Positions 11,683 to 23,670 of a stretch of 64,000 nt of DNA are shown in pieces. The DNA is taken from contig CM038467.1 of assembly GCA_021464415.1 (NCBI GenBank), positions 67,089,159-67,153,158 on the forward strand, written 5' to 3'. The notes beneath the pieces are model-generated. The model was not told the origin of the DNA, searched no databases, and worked only from the letters and a program-made list of their open reading frames with translations. The first letter of the stretch is position 1. The number at the start of each line of letters is the position of its first letter. Source of the stretch: Lonicera japonica (lineage: Eukaryota; Streptophyta; Magnoliopsida; Dipsacales; Caprifoliaceae). The position numbers and the translations under genes were made by a program.

Positions 11683-11951
11683 TGTTGACTTGAAAGTCAT
11701 TAATCTTGTTTTTATAATAACAATAAACTTAATCTTGTGTAATTTAACTTAGTTGATATTTTAAGTTATAGCCACAATAAAATTGATCATACGCGGACTT
11801 AACCAAAAAGTCGGAATCAAGATCATTCATCTACAAAGTATTGCTATCAAAGTCTTACTCCTCACACAACTCTTGTCAATATATCCTCGTGAGATTTCTA
11901 AAGTACAATGTTCCAAGGAAGAAAAGAAACGAAGAAACAAACAAAGCTCTC
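11683..11951 (+). repeat. Truncated 5' LTR of the non-autonomous element
   Basis: It is collinear with 13943-14211 over 269 bp without net gaps and with roughly ten mismatches. At AAAGCTCTC the two copies stop matching: here the sequence goes straight into the leader of the gag-like gene, so about 1.2 kb of LTR and any primer site are missing compared with full-length family members. Confidence 0.85.
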
Positions 11952-12373
11952 TTCTCCATTTCGAGATACATCAACCCTTATTATTTCCAAACCCTAAGAA
12001 CCATCATCTATTCTTTATTTTCTTCATCAAAAACTCCATTTCAACCAAGAATCTTTCACTTCCTACATCTAATCAACCACAAATCACCCCATATCCCTCA
12101 AACCCATCTCAATCTCTCAAACCCTAACCCTAGCCACCTTTATCAATCTCTCAACCAAAAATCCATATCTTACACCAAATTTCTTTACAAAACTTATCTT
12201 ACTACTCCAACTAACCAATTTCCTACATATTTCTTACAAATCACACAAATTTTCACTCTAAAATTTTCAAATCTCCTAAGAACCCTAATTTTTCAAAACC
12301 TATTTCTCTCACAAAAAATCTAGATATATCTCAACCTTCTCGCTCTCGTCACCCTCGAAAGAGCGTACCACAA

Positions 12374-13462
12374 GTGGGTACATCATCGGCACAACCACCT
12401 CAAGCTCCTCTGCCGCCTTTATTCATCTCCAATGAGGTTGAAGAGAACTTCAACAATGACTATTCAACAAGGGCTATCGTCGAAGGTAAACAATTCAACT
12501 TTCAATTATTCGCTTCCAATGGTTTGAATGTTGCTGGATTGTTTCAAAATCAAGGAATCATAGATTTTTTGAACATCCGTGAAAATGTGTACCCACGGCT
12601 TATCCGATTGTTTTATGCTAACTTGCACCATCCGATTCTGGATAACGGTCGCCCCAACAAGGCTCGCCTTGTCACACTACTGAACGGGCAACGGATTAGC
12701 TTTAACAAAGCCGAGCTAGCCGAAATTTTCGAATTTTTCGTTGACAATGTAACGGAAGTACCATCCAATTTTTGGGATCTTCTAGGTTTTAATAAGAACG
12801 CTGCCAAAGGAATCCTACTCAAGCGTAGATTTCGTAATACGCAAGAAAAAATTAAGGCCTCAATGCTTAAACTCGACGCCCGTCTCATACATTCAATCCT
12901 CGGGTACTTGATCATTCCAAGGCGTGATAGTCGTGCCGCACTCAATGCTTTAGAGTTATTCTTGGTATGGGCAATCGTCATGGGACACAAGTTGGACTTT
13001 GCTAGTATAATGTTTCATCATCTTCTTGAGATCACTAATCGAAAAAGGCAAGGGTTGGTCTATGGAATGGCCCTCACTCAATTGTTCAAGTTCTACAATA
13101 TCCGACTCGAAGACGAGGTCGATGTTATCATTCCCACAAGTGAGGAGACCTATAGCGCCAAGGTGATTCGATTAATGAAATACAATTTGGTATATGGACA
13201 ATGGACTCCCAATGATCCTAGAGATAGAGATGAAAGTGGTGATGAAAGCGATGGCTCATCCAAAGAAATGGGTGAAGAAGAAGAAGTAGGAGGAGAAAGT
13301 TCTGAGCTCCCTGAAACCACTACCTCTCAAGGCCGTAGCCAATCATCAAATGCCGCCTTACTTCAAGCAATTCAAGGGTTATCAGGTCAAGTTCAAGCTC
13401 TATCGACCAACATGACGAACGGATTCAATCGTATTGAGGATCGACAAAGAGCTCATAAATAA
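12374..13462 (+). CDS. Putative plant transposon protein domain (Transposase_32-like) gag-like protein
   Basis: The frame is open for 362 codons from position 12374 (a GTG) to a TAA at 13460-13462, and stays open upstream to about 12215, but no in-frame ATG precedes the conserved part, so the start codon is lost or lies in an unseen exon. Residues 70-230 hold the family pattern: YPRLIRLFYANLHHP, a VTLLNGQRISF segment, IHSILGYLIIPRRDSRAALN and LELFLVWAIVMGHKLDF. The C-terminus is acidic (E/S-rich) and ends in a short heptad-like SGQVQALSTNMTNGFNRIED stretch that could form a coiled coil. Known: such proteins are widespread in plant genomes inside gag-only retroelements; their biochemical role is not established. 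Assignment rests on pattern recognition. Confidence 0.65.
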   Translation: MGTSSAQPPQAPLPPLFISNEVEENFNNDYSTRAIVEGKQFNFQLFASNGLNVAGLFQNQGIIDFLNIRENVYPRLIRLFYANLHHPILDNGRPNKARLVTLLNGQRISFNKAELAEIFEFFVDNVTEVPSNFWDLLGFNKNAAKGILLKRRFRNTQEKIKASMLKLDARLIHSILGYLIIPRRDSRAALNALELFLVWAIVMGHKLDFASIMFHHLLEITNRKRQGLVYGMALTQLFKFYNIRLEDEVDVIIPTSEETYSAKVIRLMKYNLVYGQWTPNDPRDRDESGDESDGSSKEMGEEEEVGGESSELPETTTSQGRSQSSNAALLQAIQGLSGQVQALSTNMTNGFNRIEDRQRAHK

Positions 13463-13942
13463 GCCTTTCTTCGCTACCATCCGGAGCATGTCTTTCCGGT
13501 TTGGAACCCTTATCAAGTTGATCAAGGTTGGGGTCAATGGCCACAAAACCCACAAGAATAGTCATTGGGTTCTCTCCTTTTTGTTGATAACAAAGGGGGA
13601 GAAATACGTGTGTTAGAGTGCTTGGTACACACTCTTTGAGTTTTATTATTTTAATTATGAACTCCTTTTAAGTTTTAAGTTTTTTTTATATGTTTGGTTT
13701 TTCCATGAACTTCTAAGGTTTATCATTCCTAGTTTTAAATTATGCCTAACACTAAGTATTTGGTTTGAACTTAATTTAATTTGAAGTTTCTTTATTATGA
13801 TCTTTATATTCTCTTATGCATGCTTGCTATATTCTTTTTAAATGCATAGTTTGAGGGGGAGTTTTCTCGTTAAGAAAACTCAACTAATGATTTTAATCGC
13901 AAACACACATTAATTTATTGTCATCATCAAAAAGGGGGAGAT
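13463..13942 (+). other. 3' untranslated part and polypurine tract of the non-autonomous element
   Basis: This region is non-coding and T-rich, with three purine runs: AAAGGGGGAGAAA near 13590, TTGAGGGGGAG near 13850, and the final AAAAGGGGGAGA directly before the 3' LTR, which is the likely plus-strand primer. Confidence 0.6.
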
Positions 13943-14645
13943 TGTTGACTTGAAAGTCATTAATCTTGTTTTGATAATAACAATAAACTTAATCTTGTGT
14001 AATTTAACTTAGTTGATATTTTAAGTTATAGCCACAATAAAATTGATCATACGCAGACTTAACCAAAAAGCCGGAATCAAGACCATTCATCTACAAAGTA
14101 TTGCTATCAAAGTCTTACTCCTCACACAACTCTTGTCAATACATCCTCATGAGATTTCTAAAGTACAATGAGTCAAGGAAGAAAAGAAACGAAGAAACAA
14201 ACAAAGCTCTCGAAGACTCGTTATTGCATATATGAGTGAGTGCCTTAATTTTCTTGTAAAGATTCTCATTTGATCATCATAAATAGCTCATACAATGTTT
14301 CAATATTATAAGATTGATCAAATCAAAAGTTGAATTAAGTTTCATTCAAAAACCTTATTTTCGGGAAAAACTGTTTTGGAACAAATTCACTTTAAATATT
14401 AAACGAACTCATTTCGGAGCTCGTTACATTATAAAAGTCTTAGAAACTCATTTTTAAACATCCCCTAGCTTCAAAATTGATTTTTGAGCTAATTTACAAA
14501 AGTTTGAAAAATGGAATTTTTGGTCAATCTGGCAGCAGACCAGAGGGGACCATCAGTCGACTGATGGGCTTTGCTCAGTCAACTGATGGCCCAGAAACTA
14601 GCCGTTGAATTTCAGATTTTTTACCACTTTTTGAAACTTCATCTA
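13943..14645 (+). repeat. 3' LTR (truncated) of the non-autonomous element
   Basis: It starts TGTTGACTTG and contains the family landmark, the 16-bp palindrome CATCAGTCGACTGATG at 14551-14566 followed by CAGTCAACTGATGG and AGCCGTTG. Compared with the full-length copies at 38399-39861 and 40350-41811 the last half is missing after about 14645. Confidence 0.75.
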
Positions 14646-17145
14646 GACCCTTAATTAAGTTGATTTGTTAAATTGTCCTTGGTCAAAAAAAAAACATTTC
14701 CTTATTATATAGATGTGATCAATAATTTTTAAATTTTTATAATCCAAAAAGTATTATTGAAAATACATAAATGGATGTTAGGATTAACATTATTTATAGG
14801 GAATCAATAGTCAAGTTTAGGGCTTTACCAAATTTGAACCCGGTCATATTTATTTAAAAAATAAATTAAAATATATCTTGTTTTATACTATATCATAAGA
14901 ATATTTAAAGAAAAGATGTTATATTCTAGTGGAGTCGACTTAAATGGACAAAATTTACATGAATTCGAATTTAAGCCATTTAGAATCCATACTTTTCTAG
15001 ATTATAAAAGAAAAATAAAAAGTCCACTTGTATTGGATTTGTTTAGTCGAAAACCCATCGAATCGGTCCATTTATCATCCCTAATTGTAACGAAAGTGCA
15101 ATTAGACGGACTTAAATTATTCTACCACTATTTGAATAATAGGCATACAATTATATTTTTAAAATTTGATTAAGATTAAAAATTAAAAATAGTGTCAGAG
15201 GAAAAAAAATCAATTCCTCTTATTCTCAAATTAGAAGTATACTACTACTTTTTCAAGTTAGTGTTAAAATTAATTTCTTTAAGAAATAGCAAATTTGTAA
15301 TAAGAACTCAAATAAAAAAGATATTAAAATTACAAGTAGTTATAAATATATAAAAAAAATAGCAATAAATATGATTTTCGATAATGTCACCAATTACATA
15401 TAGCCATAATCGAATTGTGCCATAACCACGGGCATTGGGTAGTAAACTTATATACTCGATATTTGACAACCGAAAAGCATTATCAAGTTTATATTTAATA
15501 TTTTGCACACCTTACTCGGTTCTTAAGTAGCGAATGAAAAGTGGAAGTGTTTTCAAGAGGTATTAGAAGTATCAATATATCCACCCTTGTGCGTCGCTAG
15601 TGTGCATTTTCTATTTCGAAGGGGGTTGCTACCAAGATGAGGTGACAAATCCGAAAATTGAACAATCAATCCGAACCGATCTATTGAAAACTAAAGCAAC
15701 AATAATAAATAAATTGAACTGAAATTGAATAGATCCAGTTCAATTTTGAAGTCATTCGAACCGATTTATTTTTGCTTCTTTTTTTTTATATTTTTTTAAA
15801 GAGATGTATAAATCTCTACATTTTTACTACAATAATGAAAATTTCTCATCCCCTCCCTTGATGAAACTCGAACATAAGATATAGAGAAAGTATATGGAAT
15901 TGTTGCTTGAAATTAGAATGGTATGATTTATGATTAGCATTCCTTATTTCTTTTCTGTTTAGCTAGGTGATTGATTGAAGTGTAAGTTCCTTGCGAAATC
16001 AGATAAGACTCAAACTTCTGTCAAACAATGTAGTCAAATTAAAGGCAATGTTCAGAGGGGTGCTGTCTTTTATTTGGGGTTAAAAAGAGAAAAGGTGACT
16101 GATTGAAGCAAAAAGAAGAAAAAAATGTTTGTTCAAGGTTTTGTTTTAATGGTTTGTTAATAGATTGTCCAATTTATTTATTTTTTAATATATACATATA
16201 TGAACAAAAACCAAGGATTCTTGTTAGAATGTCAAATTTGAGTCATGCTTATGCAATTTAAACCATAAATTTCAAGATTCAACAACGCCCCAACTCATAC
16301 ACACAAACCCACTTAGATATTCTTAAGTTTTCAACATGGATATGCAATTAAATCTTAATAATAATAGATAAGTTGAAATTAAGTTTTACTACCAGTTCCC
16401 TCATCTATTAAGCTTTGATTTTGGGATTGAAGGCTTAATTGAGCTTTCCTCTAAGAATTTGGAAACCTTAGAAGCTCCTCTCCAAGCTTTAATAGTGGTA
16501 GCAAGTTGAAGAAGATGATGGAAATGGTGATTCTTGAACCAAAGCTTGAATCAACAAAATTGATGCATTAAAAGCTTAAGAAATTTCACTTACAACTAGC
16601 GATACAAATGGTGATTCTTGAACCAAAGCTTGAATCAACAAAATGAATGCATCAAAAGCTCAAGAAATCTCACTCACAACTAGCTCTTAACTCCCTTTCT
16701 CTCCCTTGGAGGTGTATGGTACACAAATTGGGGTTTAAGGGTATTAAATGGGTGAAAATCAGGTTAAAGGTGGTCAAAACACGCTAGAGCAGAAACCTAG
16801 ATCGATCTTGGAAGTGCAATTGATCACCTTGATCAATCTTGATTCAACTTAAATCAATCTAGGTTGCTGCTATATCATCATCTAACTTTGGAAGCCTGAA
16901 ATGACCAAATATCGACTCTGGCCAAACACAAAACTTATCGAAATGAATGAGATGAAGCTTTGGCCGCAAATAGGGAGTCATTCAGACATCAAATTAAGAA
17001 GTTATGGTCTCTCAAAGATTTTCAAAATTCAACAAATCGCGAAAAGTCAAAACTCGCAATCATCAACTTGTTTTCAAATCGGACCACCTAAATAAAAAAT
17101 TATCATTCCCGTAAAGTTCATATACTTAATATGACATGCTAGAAG
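14646..17145. other. AT-rich intergenic DNA, no gene recognised
   Basis: No conserved protein or intact element is seen. Short frames such as 14916-15173 match nothing I know. Around 15650-15770 there are several CCGAACCGAT-type words in both orientations, which may be a decayed MITE. A local duplication at 16522-16689 is listed separately. The last part (16690-17140) resembles LTR promoter-type DNA but could not be assigned. Confidence 0.5.
16522..16689. repeat. 84-bp tandem duplication
   Basis: Two copies share AAATGGTGATTCTTGAACCA and AAGCTTGAATCAACAAAAT, starting at 16522 and 16606, with a few substitutions. Confidence 0.85.
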
Positions 17146-19195
17146 TGATAAACACTAAAAAATACCATATTTTATACTCAAAAGCTTCTGGGTAATCTAT
17201 TATTATTTCCTAAACTGTGTTAATATCATCTTTTATTTGCTTTATAACTGAAAAATGAAAAGAGCGTAATTTTGTGCCAAATTTAACTAACAATGCAGCA
17301 AAGATGTGTTAAGAAGCAATGACAATTGTTCCGGTGGTTAGGCAAGCTTGAAATTGATGATCGATCATGTTCTAAGAGGTGTGAAAGTCCAAATCCAAAA
17401 AGAAGTGCATTAATATTTAAGTGCATGAAAAATCTGTTTTTTTTATCATTTAGGTGATGGTTCAGTTTTTTGATCATAACTTTGTGCTCAGAACTCAGAA
17501 TTTTTCATGCTATATATGGTTGGAAAGAAGACTCAAAGGGCTACAACTTTTGTGTTTTGACGATCTTCAGATTCTAGCATCTTGATGGTGAAAAAATGCC
17601 CTAAACCTACTGCCTGTGCATAGCCGCAGAAATAAGTGGTTGTATTTCTCTCTTATGGGCCCTCTCCTAAACCATTTATCTCATTATCCATAATGGAAGC
17701 TCACATAAACATTCTCTATCAGCCCATATTTTTAATCATCCCATCAACCAAGCCCATTATCTCCTTTACCTTATCAAGCACCTTCCATTCCTAAGATCAA
17801 CCACTTTCTTACTCTCCACTCCATCTAAATTAATTCATTTTCCAAACCTTTCATATTCCTTCAATTAAACCCTAGTCCTTGCACCTATAAATAAAGGCAC
17901 TTACCTCTCATTCTAAACACACAATCATAAGAGAGAAATAAACTTGTGAAGAGATAGAGAAAGAAGGAGTCGCGCGCACCACCGCCGGAAGAATCATTCA
18001 ACCAGAGTTCTAAATTTCAAGGAGAGTTTTATTTATTGCAATTTTTATTATTATTTTATAAGTTCCTATTTGATATTGAAATTAATATTTTAATTGAGCA
18101 ATGAAATTTTATTTAATATCATTCTTGTATTCAATATTTATGATGGAAGGCTAATCTCCTTTCAAGGGGAGAGATGAAACTCCAATCTTTAATTTAACTT
18201 ATATTGTTGCATGTAGTACCCAGTGCTTAATTTAATAAAAAAATCTTTTTGATTGACCTCCAAAAGAGGCAATCCAATTTAGTGTGATTATTGATTTGAG
18301 AAACAAACTACACACCATAGAATTTTCTTGAGTTGATTTTAATCACTAAATTCTCTTCTAAACTTTAATTGTTAATATGGATGGGTGTTAAACCTTTATG
18401 TTTTCCTTAAGTGGCGATTCATTGAAAGCTTACTTTAATCGATGTTATTATTTTTATGAAAGAAGAAAATTGTATTTTACAAAAGATTTAAAAGATAAAA
18501 ATTGGTTTTAAAGTTATATCTTCAAATTACTACTTTACTTAGGGATGGCAACGGGGCGGTTCGAGGTTGGGTAAGCATTACCCATCCCTGAAACCGCGGA
18601 CCAGTCCCAGCCCCAAAACCATTAAAATTGGTTCGGGTAGTGCCTGAAACCAGCAGTTTCAGGTCCGAGTACCCCACGGGTACTCACGAAAATTATTATT
18701 ATTATTATTTTTGAAAAAATGCCACTTTATTTACATAAACATTCAACAGTGCTATTTTTTCAAACAAACCCATCATTCAGAAAATAAACTCTCTACCAAG
18801 TCCAAAATATACAAAATAAACAAATCCAAATCCAAAACACAAAAATATAAATAAGTCCACAACAAACCTCATCAAAAGAAAATGCAAAATTAAAAATAAG
18901 TCAACAACAAACTTCATCAAATCAAAATGCAAAATTAAACAATCTAAACACTTAAAAACGCTTGTATTGAGTCCCCACGTTCATTTCTATCATTTATCAA
19001 GGTTCCGTCACACAACTTACATCCTAAAAGAAAAAGAAACAAAAGAAAAATTAATCAAGCTAATAATACTAATCAATATTTGCACAAAAAATATTATTTG
19101 AAAACAAATACTTATGTAATTTAGTAATACCTCTTCAACGTCATTATCGTCATTGATTGTACCTCTTTCAAATGTACCCGATGTAGAAGAGTCAC

Positions 19196-20502
19196 CATGG
19201 TTCAAAGTATCGGCCGAAACCGATCCAAGATGGCCGATACCGAGTTAGAATAGGGGGTGCCAAACCGCTATTATGACCCGATATGATTAAAATCGCGGTA
19301 TTTCGAAATATCACCGATATTTTACAGAAATCACACCAAGTCGCCGATACTTCACCGATATTTCGCCGATATTTCACTCCGTATTGAATAATTGAATAAA
19401 GTCACTAAAGTTAAAAAAGAAAGAAAGAAAAAAAGAAAAAAAAAGTTACTCCATGTTGGACTTTAGAGATTTGAATTATAAATTGGTATTTATTGAAAAA
19501 AAATGTTGATTTGTTCCAAAATAATTTGTTAATTTTTGTTTAATTAAATTAGCAACTATTAAAAAAATATTGATTTGTTCGATTGTTCCAAAGTAATTTA
19601 TTAATTTTTGCTTAATTAAATTGGTTTAATCCTAAAAAAGAAAAGATTAGAAGAAGGAAGAAAAGAAAGAAGAAAAAAGAAATGGAAAATAAGTAAGAAA
19701 AAAAATAAAGCAAAAGAAGCGTAGGCATCTAGCAGATCTAACTACGTTCTCTAGTTATGATGAGTATTCTAGTGACTATGATCATCATTCACAAAGCTAT
19801 CGGCATATTGATGATCAATTGCAGAGCTTAAACATAGGCCAACTCTATTACGGTAGACATGAATACGACTATGATTATGATAGTCGTAGATATAGTATTT
19901 CCATAAGCAAAATATCTAGTTATGGTTTTGGCACTGGTTATGGAGGTTCTGCACAAAATTATGCTAGTAGTGGGGGATTAAATAATAGTATTACTGCTCG
20001 TGGTGGTTATTATGGAAGTGGTCGTGGCACATATCATGATGGATCTTCAAGTAGAAGCGATTATCGGGAATTTGGGTACTATCATCACCATGGCCAACCA
20101 AATTTTCTTGATTATGGGTCATCCAGTCATTCTTCTCATTCTTACCCCATAAGTGTCAATCCCCAACCTCCTTTATATCCTATCACTGGAGTCTTTGAGT
20201 AATGATAATAATTATAATCTATATCATTATTCTAGGCCCAATTGAACTTATATTTAAGATATTTATACTTTATAAGATTGTATTGTTATATATTTATTGA
20301 ATTATGATGTAATATTTTATTACCAAATGCGACACATAATTGTACTTTGATGCAGGATATGTAATTTGTACTAGATGATGTTATTATGCTTATCTAATTG
20401 ATCAATCTTATTACTCTCATACTTTAGAATTTTTCCATAATTTTTTGGGCCTTTTAAATAATAAATCAGTCCATATCGCTGAAACCGCGATTTTGAACCA
20501 TG
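19196..20502. mobile_element. Small hAT-like element nested in the hAT
   Basis: Termini CATGGTTCAAA and TTTGAACCATG are a perfect 11-bp inverted repeat, flanked by AGAGTCAC on both sides (19188-19195 and 20503-20510). The 8-bp duplication points to hAT; because the next base is C on both sides a 9-bp duplication (Mutator-like) is possible. Subterminal CGGCCGAAACCG and CGGTTTCAGCGAT words support a decayed longer inverted repeat. It carries a 170-codon low-complexity reading frame. Confidence 0.8.
19693..20202 (+). CDS. Tyr/Gly/Ser-rich protein fragment in the nested element
   Basis: The frame is open from 19693 to TAA at 20200-20202. There is no ATG at the left; possible splice acceptors (CGTAG, CTAG, GCAG) lie at 19715-19736, so this is probably a 3' exon. 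The protein is rich in Y, G, S, D and H, with blocks such as EYDYDYDSRRYS, GFGTGYGGSAQNYASSGG and YYHHHGQPNFLDYGSSSHSS. It has no catalytic motif. It could be the C-terminal tail of a lost transposase or a captured host exon; I do not recognise the parent gene. Codon positions are free of stops despite decay of the surrounding DNA. Confidence 0.5.
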   Translation, partial: VRKKIKQKKRRHLADLTTFSSYDEYSSDYDHHSQSYRHIDDQLQSLNIGQLYYGRHEYDYDYDSRRYSISISKISSYGFGTGYGGSAQNYASSGGLNNSITARGGYYGSGRGTYHDGSSSRSDYREFGYYHHHGQPNFLDYGSSSHSSHSYPISVNPQPPLYPITGVFE

Positions 20503-20583
20503 AGAGTCACCTATATATAATCAAGAAACCAAATATTATAAATTATCATAAAATAAATTAAGCTAAAAATTTAATTTGATTCT

Positions 20584-22721
20584 TTAATATATTGAATATT
20601 TATTACCTTGAATTTCGTTCCATAGCCAATCTTGAACACACATCAATGCTTCCAAAGTTTTTGAATGAAGCCTACTACGATGTGGACTAAGAAATCTACC
20701 ACTAGTAGAGAAAGCAGATTCCGAAGCAATAGTAGACACGGGAATGGCCAATAGATCTCTAGCCATGGCATTTAAAATATGATACTTTGGGCTATTAGAT
20801 TTCCACCAAACTAAGATATCGAAATTCTCAATCATAGGCAAAACGGGTTTTTCCAAGTAATAATCCAATTTAGACTTAACAACATCATGAGATGATGTAC
20901 TTGAAATAAACATACCAAACTCATTAGCAAAATCATCGTCTCCATTACTCATTTATGATTGGAAAGATGAAATTTTAGAAAAGTCATATCTTAAACGTTT
21001 TTTCAAATTATTTTCACTCTCTTGATATTCTTTCAACACATCAAAGGAAAGATTACGAACCTTTTTTATCTCCACCACACCCCCATCATTATAAATTTTA
21101 GGAAAAAGAAACTCAACCCCTCTCATTTTAAGCCTTGGATCTAAAATCGTTCCTAAAGCCATTACTCCATGAACTGAACTCCAATACTTTTCGAACTTAG
21201 TGGTCATGTTCATTGCCATCATTTTAACCTCATAATTACTAGAGGAAGTCCACTATATCATTGATATTTTAATCCGACAAATTTTCGGAAAAAAAAGATT
21301 GACCGTAGGATACTTAGTCCCGGAATATAACTCCGTTTACTTCGTAAAATAACTTCAATCTTTCACAAATTTCAATAGCCAACTTCCAATCATCTTCTAA
21401 AGGTAAACACTTGTATTGAGAGTCCCGTTGTTTCAATCTACTAAAAGCATCTTTATAAGGCAAATCACTTTGAAGCATTAAATACGTGGAATTCCATATA
21501 TTCTTACAATCAAGTGAAAGCTTTTTAGTACATGGGATATTCAATTGATTTGATACTTTTTCAAATGTTTCGCATCTTTTTGGTGTTGCCGTCCAATATG
21601 CAACACTATCCCGTGCTTTTTCAAGAGCCTCACTAATTACTCCTAAACTTTATCTCACAATTAAATTCAATATGTGAGCCAAACACCGCATATAAAAAAC
21701 TTTTCCGCCTAACCACAATGAATTAAATGGAAGCTTATCTAATAAAAGAGTGATCATTGCGTCATTCGTGGTACAATTATCTACAGTTAAAGTAGACAAC
21801 TTACGATCAATGTTCCAATCCAATAAATATTCTACTAAAGCATCAACAAGTACCTCGGTCGTGTGAGGGCAAGGCACGTAAATGAACCTATTGAAGAAAA
21901 TAACATTAAAACAATTAGTATATATTTTGAGAATAACATTATACTTTATAGTAATAAAAAGTTAGTTACCTCATAATTCGACTTTGCAAAGCCCAAGTGT
22001 CATCTACGAAGTGTGCAGCGATTGCCATAAATCCCCTCTTTTTATTAGATGAAGTCCACATATCAGTAGTGATTGCATATCTACTCATATTACGGTCAAG
22101 TAACTCCATTGTCTTATTTTTCTCATGCTCGTAGATTTTAAAAATGTCCGCTTTAACCGTATTTCGCGAAACTACTTTAAACAATGGTTGAAGGGTATTA
22201 CAAAAGTCCTTAAAACCATGATGTTCTATAATAGAAAGTGAATATTCATGCAAAATGATCATCTTCCCAAGTGAATTTCTTGCTGCCACTTGGTCAAAAG
22301 TGTAATTGTTTTACCATCGGCTCCTCGAGTAGGATTTAGAATTGCTTGTCTTATATCTCGCACTTTCCTTAAAAGACATGCTTCAAAATGTTTACATAAA
22401 TGGGAAGTTCCATTTTCAGTTTCACCTCTAATTTTCCTATGACAAAAATTACATTCTGCTTTCCATAAGTCACTAACTTTGCACCTTTTGAAATATTGCC
22501 AATATTTTGATTTAAGTTTTTGATTTCCCTCACCGTCTTCTTCTTGTGATTGTACCTCAATAACATCATTATTAGCTACTGTATTTGAAGAAATTTGATT
22601 TGATGCTACCTCATTAATTTGGAGTATCACCATCAAGAGAATCAAAACTGCATTTAGTTCCCGAAGCAAGCGAAGGACCAGTTGGTGATCGTTCACTTCC
22701 ACCGGCACTTGGAGTCGTCAT
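20584..22721 (-). pseudogene. hAT transposase (BED zinc finger, RICESLEEPER-like), broken
   Basis: The minus-strand gene starts at ATG 22721-22719. A BED finger follows (DLWKAECNFCHRKI ... HLCKHFEACL, C-x2-C ... H-x4/5 spacing), then the catalytic core including TTDMWTSSNKKRGFMAIAAH, a short intron 21888-21969 (GTAACT...AG), TLTVDNCTTND, MRCLAHILNLIV, ILDPRLKM, and the C-terminal dimerisation domain with SAFSTSGRFLSPHRSRLHSK. Length and order match RICESLEEPER/ZBED transposases. It is inactive: a frameshift near 22620 after the first 35 codons, stops near 21655, 21315 and 20953, and a further shift near 21230-21310. Confidence 0.88.
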
Positions 22722-22924
22722 ATTTACCTAATATTCAAAAGAAACAAATGATTAAAGCATCTATATGGCAATATTTAAGATAATATAAATTTTAAGCATT
22801 TTCATCGAAAAAAAGTATTAATTATCAAAATTAAATAAAAAGATGAACTTCACAAAATTTTAGATCATATCAATATGTGCATTTACCTAAACTTAATAAC
22901 ATATATGTGCAATTAGAATAGTAA

Positions 22925-23400
22925 TGGAAATTATTGCTCTTGAGTCTATAGCAGTGAGTTAGTCAAGAGTTATAAAGAAAAAAAAAGTGATGTTTGAAAT
23001 TCGAATAGTAGTGGAAAAAAAACTTTACACATTAATGAAATTCTTGCACTTAAATCTACAGTAGTGAGATAATCAAGAGTAATATAAAGAAAAAAAAAGT
23101 GCTATTTGAAATTCGAATAGTAGCGGAAAAAAAATTACACAATACTAAAATTCTTGCACTTGAGTCTATAGTAATGAGATAGTCAAGAGTTATAAAGAAA
23201 AAAAAAGTGCTATTCGAAATTCAAATAGTAGTGGAAAAAAAAACTTTACACATTACTGAAATTCTTGCACTTAAATCTACAACAGTGAGATAATCAAGAG
23301 TAATATAAAGAAAAAAAAAGTGTTGTTTGAAATTTGAATAGTAATGGGAAAAAAAATTACATAATACTGAAACTCTTACACAGTTGCACTTGAATCAATT
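22925..23400. repeat. Subterminal tandem array of the hAT, about 110-bp unit
   Basis: Four to five copies, starting near 22934, 23041, 23150, 23261 and 23370, share ATTCTTGCACTTAAATCTAC, GAGATAATCAAGAGTAATAT and GAAATTCGAATAGTAGTGG. The spacing is 107-112 bp. Subterminal repeats of this kind in hAT elements often bind the transposase. Confidence 0.8.
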
Positions 23401-23645
23401 AGTTTTAATATTTAGGCCTTGGCACTATGATTCAAAGAATTCGAGATTATGAGCTCAAATTCGATTATTCGAGATATAGATAGGTATGAGGGATCGCCAA
23501 TGACGATAGGGAGACAAGGTCAAGAGGAGAAGAACTCAGGGAGAGACGGAGAGTGGGTGAGTATGTCTGTGTGCGGTGCGGATGCGGAATAGGAAAGTAA
23601 AAGGCAAAGTAACCCTAGACTGTTAGTATGTTTATTGTTTAATAG

Positions 23646-23670
23646 TATATATATATATATATATATATAT
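23646..23670. repeat. (TA)n microsatellite
   Basis: An uninterrupted run of alternating T and A of about 25 bp lies near the right end of the hAT element. Confidence 0.9.

Larger units (their letters stand above)
11683..14645 (+). mobile_element. Non-autonomous LTR element carrying a putative plant transposon domain gene
   Basis: Direct repeats beginning TGTTGACTTGAAAGTCATTA occur at 11683 and 13943. A single gene lies between them and a polypurine tract AAAAGGGGGAGA (about 13929-13941) precedes the right copy, as expected for the 3' LTR of a Copia-like element. There is no protease, reverse transcriptase or integrase, so it would depend on other elements. The 5' LTR is cut to 269 bp and the 3' LTR is truncated near 14645. 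The same LTR family recurs as solo LTRs at 38399 and 40350. Confidence 0.75.

Noticed and set aside
11841..12323. 160-codon plus-strand open frame rich in Ser, Leu, Phe and Pro
   Set aside because: Composition matches a CT-rich leader rather than protein; it lies between the truncated LTR and the gag-like gene in a different frame.
14916..15173. 85-codon open frame in intergenic DNA
   Set aside because: No family resemblance, codon use like surrounding AT-rich DNA, and no promoter or splice signals.
19196..20502. Mutator-like (Pack-MULE) classification of the nested element
   Set aside because: A 9-bp duplication is possible, but an 8-bp duplication gives perfectly symmetrical 11-bp termini, which fits hAT better. 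Kept as an alternative.
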